A stretch of DNA of 64,000 nt from Lawsonibacter faecis. GTDB taxonomy: Bacteria > Bacillota > Clostridia > Oscillospirales > Oscillospiraceae. Positions 59,404 to 64,000 of this stretch are shown piece after piece (positions within the stretch are counted from its first letter, which is position 1; each line of letters opens with the position of its first letter). Where the stretch lies: contig NZ_JACOPQ010000010.1 of NCBI RefSeq assembly GCF_014287675.1, forward strand, positions 62,001 to 126,000, given 5' to 3'. Made by a program: the position numbers and the translations under genes. The notes under the pieces are model-generated. The model searched no databases. It was not told the origin of the DNA and saw nothing but the letters and a program-made list of their open reading frames with translations.

Positions 59404-60327
59404 ATGAGAATCCTCTTTATGGGCACGCCCGCGTTCGCCGTGCCCTCCCTGGCGGCGCTGGTGGAGGCGGGCCACGAGGTCTGCGGGGTCTTCTCCCAGC
59501 CGGACAAGCCGGTGGGACGGCACCAGAACAAGCTCCAGCCAACGCCTGTTAAGGAATTTGCCGTTACACATCATATCCCGGTCTTTCAGCCGGTGAAGCT
59601 CCGGGACGGGTCCGCGCTGGCCCAGATCCGGGCGCTGGAGCCTGAGCTCATCGTGGTGGCGGCCTACGGCCGCCTCCTGCCCGACGACATTCTGGACTAT
59701 CCCGCCAGGGGCTGCATCAACGTCCACTCGTCCTTGCTGCCCCGGTACCGGGGGGCCGCCCCCATCAACTGGGCGGTGCTCAACGGGGATGCGGAGACCG
59801 GCGTGACCATTATGCATATGGCCACCGAGATGGACGCGGGGGATATTATCGATCAGGTCCGCACACCCATCGACCCGGACGAGACGGTGGAGACCCTATA
59901 CAGCCGCCTGGCCGGCATGGGCGCGGAGCTGCTGGTGAAATCGGTGGCCGCCATCGCCGCGGGGACGGCCCGGCGCGTGCCGCAGGATGCCGCCCGGATG
60001 ACTCTGGCCCCCATGCTGAGCCGGGAGCTCTCACCCATGGACTGGAAGCGCACCGCGCGGGAGCTGCACAATCAGGTCCGGGGGCTGATCCCCTGGCCTG
60101 CCGCCGTGACGGAGCTGGGAGGCTGCCGCTGTAAAGTGTTTTCCACTGCCGTGCCGGATGAGCGAACGGATAGGGCGCCCGGCACAGTGCTGGAGGCCGG
60201 GAGGAACGGCATCAAGGTGGCCTGCGGCGGGGGAACCGTCCTCCGCGTAGACGAGCTCCAGGCGGACGGCGGCAGACGGATGAGGGCCGCCGACTGGCTC
60301 AGGGGCCACCCCATCTCCGTAGACTGA
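59404..60327 (+). CDS. fmt: Methionyl-tRNA formyltransferase
   Basis: 307 residues. 'MRILFMGTPAFAVPSL', 'QPDKPVGR', 'NVHSSLLPRYRGAAPI' (formyl-donor site) and a C-terminal OB-like domain. Start ATG 59404 with AGGAGGAT; a longer in-phase ORF runs into def. Confidence 0.96.
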   Translation: MRILFMGTPAFAVPSLAALVEAGHEVCGVFSQPDKPVGRHQNKLQPTPVKEFAVTHHIPVFQPVKLRDGSALAQIRALEPELIVVAAYGRLLPDDILDYPARGCINVHSSLLPRYRGAAPINWAVLNGDAETGVTIMHMATEMDAGDIIDQVRTPIDPDETVETLYSRLAGMGAELLVKSVAAIAAGTARRVPQDAARMTLAPMLSRELSPMDWKRTARELHNQVRGLIPWPAAVTELGGCRCKVFSTAVPDERTDRAPGTVLEAGRNGIKVACGGGTVLRVDELQADGGRRMRAADWLRGHPISVD

Positions 60328-60328
60328 T

Positions 60329-61618
60329 ATGAAATGGTTTGATCTGCTCTGGAATCTGCTCGTCTCTGCGCCGATTCTGATTTTGGCAGTCTCGCTTGCG
60401 GTCCGCTGGCTGAAGGCAAGCGGGGCGCCGCTCCGCCGGGCCGCTCTGCCGCCGCCGGAGCAGCAGGAGGGGCGGGAGGCCGGGGCGGGGGAGACCGCGG
60501 CGGTCTTCGGCGGGGCGATGCTCTTCCGCCTTCTTATCTTTCTGGCTGTCTGTGCCGTCGCTCTGGTGATGCTCGGGGTCAGGGACGGGCGGGGTCTGCT
60601 GTCCCTCTGGGAAAAGTGGGACGGTTTTCACTATGTCCGCCTGGTGGAGCAGGGATACGGGGGATATACCGAGGACGGCCAGCATTATTTCCTGGTGTTC
60701 TATCCGCTTTACGTTTGGCTGGTGCGCCTGGTCAGGCTGGCGGTGGGGGATACGGTCCTGTCGGGTCTGCTGGTCTCTTTTTTCTGTTATGCCGGAGGCT
60801 GCGCCTACCTCTACCGGCTGGCGTTCCGGGAGTACGGCCGGGCGGTGGCGTGGCGGACGGTGGTGTTCCTCTCCGTCTTCCCGTTCTCCTTCTTCTTTGG
60901 GGCCATGATGACCGAGGGACTCTTCCTGCTGACCACCGCCGCCGGACTCTACCATATCCGGCGGCACCAGTGGCTGCGCGCGGGCGTCTGGGGCGCGCTG
61001 GCGGCATTGACCCGGATGCACGGGCTTGTGCTGATCGGCGCCGCTCTGGCGGAGCTGATACAGTCCAGGCGGCTTTTCGCCCTGCGGGGCGCGGAGCTGA
61101 AGCGGAACCTCCGCGCCGTCCTCTGCCGTCTGCCTCTGATTTTTCTGCCCGTGCTGGGCACGGTCGTCTACCTCTGCCTGAACTACGCGATTGACGGGAA
61201 CCCGTTTGCCTTTACAGCACATCAGCAGGCGCGCTGGTCCCAGGGATTTATGTGGATTTCCCAGGTGCTGCAGTATCTGCTGATCAATGCCATCACCTAC
61301 GGCAATCTGACCGTACAGCTTCAGCTCTGGCTGCCAGAGGTGCTTTTGTTCCTCCTCTTTTTCGTGCTGCTCTGGCATGAGCGGGGGAGGCACCGGAGTA
61401 TGTTCACCCTCTACGCCTTCGCGTGCCTGGTTTTGAACTACTCCCTCTCCTGGCTGTTGAGCGCCGGGCGGTATCTGACCTGCGCCCTCCCGTTTTTTAT
61501 GTTTGCAGCCTGCCTGACCGAGCGGCGGCCCAGGCTGACCGCCGTTCTGACCGCAGGTATGTCGGCGCTCTTTATTCTGGCCCAGGCGATTTACCTCGTC
61601 GGCGGCCAAATCATGTAA
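60329..61618 (+). CDS. PIG-V-like membrane glycosyltransferase
   Basis: 429 residues, nine to ten membrane spans. The loop after the second span reads 'WEKWDGFHYVRLVEQGYGG' and then 'FYPLYVWLVRL', the arrangement of PIG-V-type mannosyltransferases that use polyprenyl-phosphate sugars. It sits between fmt and rsmB, starting 1 nt after the fmt stop. The sugar acceptor (surface glycan or lipid) is unknown. Confidence 0.72.
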   Translation: MKWFDLLWNLLVSAPILILAVSLAVRWLKASGAPLRRAALPPPEQQEGREAGAGETAAVFGGAMLFRLLIFLAVCAVALVMLGVRDGRGLLSLWEKWDGFHYVRLVEQGYGGYTEDGQHYFLVFYPLYVWLVRLVRLAVGDTVLSGLLVSFFCYAGGCAYLYRLAFREYGRAVAWRTVVFLSVFPFSFFFGAMMTEGLFLLTTAAGLYHIRRHQWLRAGVWGALAALTRMHGLVLIGAALAELIQSRRLFALRGAELKRNLRAVLCRLPLIFLPVLGTVVYLCLNYAIDGNPFAFTAHQQARWSQGFMWISQVLQYLLINAITYGNLTVQLQLWLPEVLLFLLFFVLLWHERGRHRSMFTLYAFACLVLNYSLSWLLSAGRYLTCALPFFMFAACLTERRPRLTAVLTAGMSALFILAQAIYLVGGQIM

Positions 61619-61640
61619 ACCATCGGAAGGAGGACCAGCC

Positions 61641-63038
61641 ATGGCTTCGCAGAAGACGGTGACCGCAAGGGAAATTGCGCTGCAGACCCTCTCAGCCTGT
61701 GAGCGGCAGGGGGCCTGGTCGGACGGATATCTGAATAAGGCGCTCCGCGAGGCCCGGCTGGACGGGCGGGACGCGGCGCTGGCCACACGCCTGTGCTTCG
61801 GCGTGCTCCAAAACCGGATGCTGCTGGATTTTTATCTCGGCAAATTTTCCTCCATGCCGCCGGAAAAGATGGAGATCAACGTCCGCTGCGCCCTGCGCCT
61901 GGCGGTGTACCAGATGGCGTTCCTCACTAAAATTCCCGCCAGCGCCGCGGTGAACGAGTCGGTGGAGCTGGTCAAGCGGTACAGCAAGAACCCCCGCGCG
62001 GCCGGGCTATGTAACGGTGTGCTGCGGGCGCTGGCCCGGCACCTGGATGACCTGCCCCAGGTGGATCGGCGCAGCAGCGTTCATTACCTCGCCACCCTGT
62101 ACAGCCACCCCGTCTGGCTGGTGGAGGAGTTCATCGGCGCCCTTGGGCCGGAGGAGGCCGAGGCGCTGCTCCGCGCGGACAACCAGGAGCCGCCCACCTG
62201 TATCCAGGTCAACACCTTGAGGACCACGGCGGAGGAGCTTCTGCGGGAGCTGTCGCTGGCGGGGGCGCAGGCGCAGCGCCACCCCTGGCTGGAGGACTGC
62301 CTCTTTCTCACGGGCGCGGGGGATTTGGAGCGCCTGCCCGCCTTCCAAGAGGGCCGGTTTTATGTGCAGGACCCGGCGGCGCGGCTGGCCGTTATGGCGG
62401 CCGGCGCGGAGCCGGGGATGCGGGTGCTGGACGCCTGCGCCGCCCCCGGCGGCAAATCCTTCGCCGCCGCCATCGCCATGGAGGACAAGGGTGAGATTGT
62501 CTCCTGCGATATCCACTCCCGCAAGCAGGGGCTGATTGAGTCCGGAGCGGCCCGGCTGGGCCTGGGCTGTATCACGGCGCGCACGCTGGACGCCAAGCTG
62601 CGGCGCGAGGAGTTTGCGCAGGCCTTCGATCTGGTCGTGGCCGACGTGCCCTGCTCGGGACTTGGCATTATCCGCAAAAAGCCGGATATCCGCTACAAGG
62701 ACCCCGGGCCCCTGGAGAATCTGCCCGCCGTCCAGAGCGCGATTCTGGACAATGTGGCGGGCTATGTCCGCCCGGGCGGCGTCCTGCTCTATGCCACCTG
62801 CACCCTGCGGGAACGGGAGAACGGGGCAGTCGTGCGGGCTTTTCTTAAACAGCACGGTGACTTTGTATTGGAGCAGTTCCGGCTGCCGGAGCCGATTGGC
62901 TGCGTGGAGGAGGGGATGCTCACCCTCTGGCCCCACCGGCACGGCACCGACGGATTCTTCTTCGCCAGGCTGCGGCGGAGTGAGGGCGCTGCCCGGACGC
63001 CGCGCCCCACAGCCGCGCGGAGCGAGGAGATCTCATGA
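61641..63038 (+). CDS. rsmB: 16S rRNA (cytosine-C5) methyltransferase RsmB
   Basis: 465 residues. An N-terminal NusB-like RNA-binding domain (about 1-140) and a C-terminal methylase with 'DACAAPGGKS', 'DVPCSGLGIIRKKPDI' and 'YATCTLRERENG', including both catalytic cysteines. It methylates C967 of 16S rRNA. A Pro/Arg-rich tail ends the protein. The stop overlaps the rlmN start (ATGA). Confidence 0.95.
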   Translation: MASQKTVTAREIALQTLSACERQGAWSDGYLNKALREARLDGRDAALATRLCFGVLQNRMLLDFYLGKFSSMPPEKMEINVRCALRLAVYQMAFLTKIPASAAVNESVELVKRYSKNPRAAGLCNGVLRALARHLDDLPQVDRRSSVHYLATLYSHPVWLVEEFIGALGPEEAEALLRADNQEPPTCIQVNTLRTTAEELLRELSLAGAQAQRHPWLEDCLFLTGAGDLERLPAFQEGRFYVQDPAARLAVMAAGAEPGMRVLDACAAPGGKSFAAAIAMEDKGEIVSCDIHSRKQGLIESGAARLGLGCITARTLDAKLRREEFAQAFDLVVADVPCSGLGIIRKKPDIRYKDPGPLENLPAVQSAILDNVAGYVRPGGVLLYATCTLRERENGAVVRAFLKQHGDFVLEQFRLPEPIGCVEEGMLTLWPHRHGTDGFFFARLRRSEGAARTPRPTAARSEEIS

Positions 63039-64000
63039 CGGATATCAAATCCATGAATTTGGCGGAGATGACCGCCTTTATAAAAGCGCTGGGGGAACCG
63101 GCTTTCCGGGCCAAACAGATTTTCCAGTGGCTCCACCGGGGGGCCGAGTCCTTTGACGAGATGACCAACCTCTCCAAGCCCCTGCGGGAGAAGCTCTCCG
63201 CCGCCTGCTTCATCACGGTCCCGGCGGTGGAGCGCAGGCAGGTGGACTCCCAGGATGGAACCATCAAATATCTTTGGCGGCTTGGAGACGGAAACTGCAT
63301 CGAAACTGTTTTGATGCGCTATCATCATGGGAATACTGTCTGCATCTCCTCCCAGGTGGGCTGCCGGATGGGCTGCGCCTTCTGCGCCTCCACCCTGGGG
63401 GGGAAGGTGAGAGACCTGACGCCCTCCGAGATGCTGGACCAGGTGCTCTTCACCCAGCTGGATGCGCAGACCTCCATCTCCAATATTGTCCTGATGGGCA
63501 TTGGGGAGCCGCTGGACAATTTTGATACGGTCATGCGCTTTCTGGAGCTGGTGAACCACCCCGACGGCATGAACATCGGAATGCGTCATATCTCCCTCTC
63601 CACCTGCGGCCTGACTGAAAAAATTGACAAACTGGCCGAACTTCGGTTACAATTGACGTTGTCCGTCTCCCTCCACGCGCCGGACGACGAGACCCGCTCC
63701 CGCATTATGCCGGTCAACCGTTCGGTGGGCGTGGAGAAGCTGTTTCGCGCCTGCCGCCGGTATTTTGAGACCACGGGCCGGCGCATCTCCTATGAGTACG
63801 CCATGATCGACGGCGTGAACGACGCCGACTGGCAGGCGGATTTGCTGGTGAAGCACCTGAGGGGGACGCCGGGGCATGTGAACCTCATCCCCCTCAACGA
63901 GGTGGCGGAGAGTCCGCTGAAGCCCAGCAGGCGGGTGGCGGCCTTCCAGAAGCGGCTGGAGAGCCAGGGCGTCACCGCCACAGTCCGCCGGAAGCTGGGC
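63035..64000 (+). CDS. rlmN: 23S rRNA (adenine-C2) methyltransferase RlmN, 3' end cut by window
   Basis: 322 codons are visible and the frame stays open to the window end. Radical-SAM cysteines C110, C114 and C117 in 'GCRMGCAFCAS' (CX3CX2C), with 'GIGEPLDNFD', 'SVSLHAPDDETRS' and 'EYAMIDGVND'. It methylates A2503 of 23S rRNA and A37 of some tRNAs. The usual length is about 350 residues, so only the last 25-30 are missing. It directly follows rsmB, as in Bacillus. Confidence 0.95.
   Translation, partial: MTDIKSMNLAEMTAFIKALGEPAFRAKQIFQWLHRGAESFDEMTNLSKPLREKLSAACFITVPAVERRQVDSQDGTIKYLWRLGDGNCIETVLMRYHHGNTVCISSQVGCRMGCAFCASTLGGKVRDLTPSEMLDQVLFTQLDAQTSISNIVLMGIGEPLDNFDTVMRFLELVNHPDGMNIGMRHISLSTCGLTEKIDKLAELRLQLTLSVSLHAPDDETRSRIMPVNRSVGVEKLFRACRRYFETTGRRISYEYAMIDGVNDADWQADLLVKHLRGTPGHVNLIPLNEVAESPLKPSRRVAAFQKRLESQGVTATVRRKLG

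Overview
The window is a contiguous piece of a high-GC, low-G+C-phylum-type (Firmicutes) chromosome. Strong Shine-Dalgarno sites, ScpA/ScpB, RemA, CdaA/CdaR, a GerW/YtfJ sporulation protein, a DacF-type carboxypeptidase, a SpoIVFA/SpoIVFB-like pair, a fused IspH-ribosomal protein S1 and SLH-domain surface proteins all point to a spore-forming, anaerobic member of the Clostridia. The high GC and gene order suggest the Oscillospiraceae (Flavonifractor/Lawsonibacter-like). The genus assignment is an inference; no rRNA gene is present.

Region 1 (1-7.6 kb) is a decayed mobile region. It starts with about 1.4 kb that holds no convincing gene but several strong hairpins and repeats. Then come a sigma factor with its membrane anti-sigma-like partner, a small membrane protein, a LytTR regulator with its DUF3021 membrane partner, and an orphan OmpR-type response regulator. 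It ends in a TnpW-like small ORF, a truncated large serine recombinase joined out of frame to a tyrosine integrase remnant with two amber stops, arm-type integrase repeats, and tRNA-Pro(GGG). Four copies of one short palindrome are scattered through this region and were not seen elsewhere in the window.

Region 2 (7.6-10.5 kb) has plsY between two tRNA-Pro genes, a small AT-rich islet with a HEPN-like gene bounded by a displaced tRNA 3' end and a near-copy of the tRNA terminator, and a stand-alone RsmH-type methyltransferase.

Region 3 (10.6-44.5 kb) is mostly core chromosome: a TetR/membrane protein/hydrolase cluster; spoIVFA-spoIVFB-like; rplS; rbgA-rnhB-yraN; a peptidase-thrC-lipoprotein-phosphoesterase string; tig-clpP-clpX-lon-engB (protein quality control); a FAH-family enzyme; a phosphatase, site-2 protease, scpA-scpB, DUF2953, ytfJ and dacF (chromosome segregation and sporulation); rluB; an RpiR regulator; a flavoprotein-cmk-plsC-ispH/rpsA operon; a CarD-family regulator with ispD-ispF; and a DUF3343/cysteine desulfurase pair. 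Two MITE-like elements sit at 15.1 and 34.4 kb.

Region 4 (44.5-48.9 kb) is a surface-protein operon: a promoter, palindromes, a c-di-GMP-I (GEMM) riboswitch followed by a terminator, then a secreted beta-helix protein and a BspA-like LRR protein with three C-terminal SLH domains. The signal peptide of the second protein contains a 15-bp tandem repeat.

Region 5 (49-64 kb) is core again: cdaA-cdaR (c-di-AMP), an RseC-family protein, DUF5685, a J-domain protein, yicC-remA-gmk-rpoZ-priA-def-fmt, a PIG-V-like membrane glycosyltransferase, rsmB and the start of rlmN, which runs off the end. Nearly all genes are on the + strand; the only minus-strand gene I support is tRNA-Pro(GGG).
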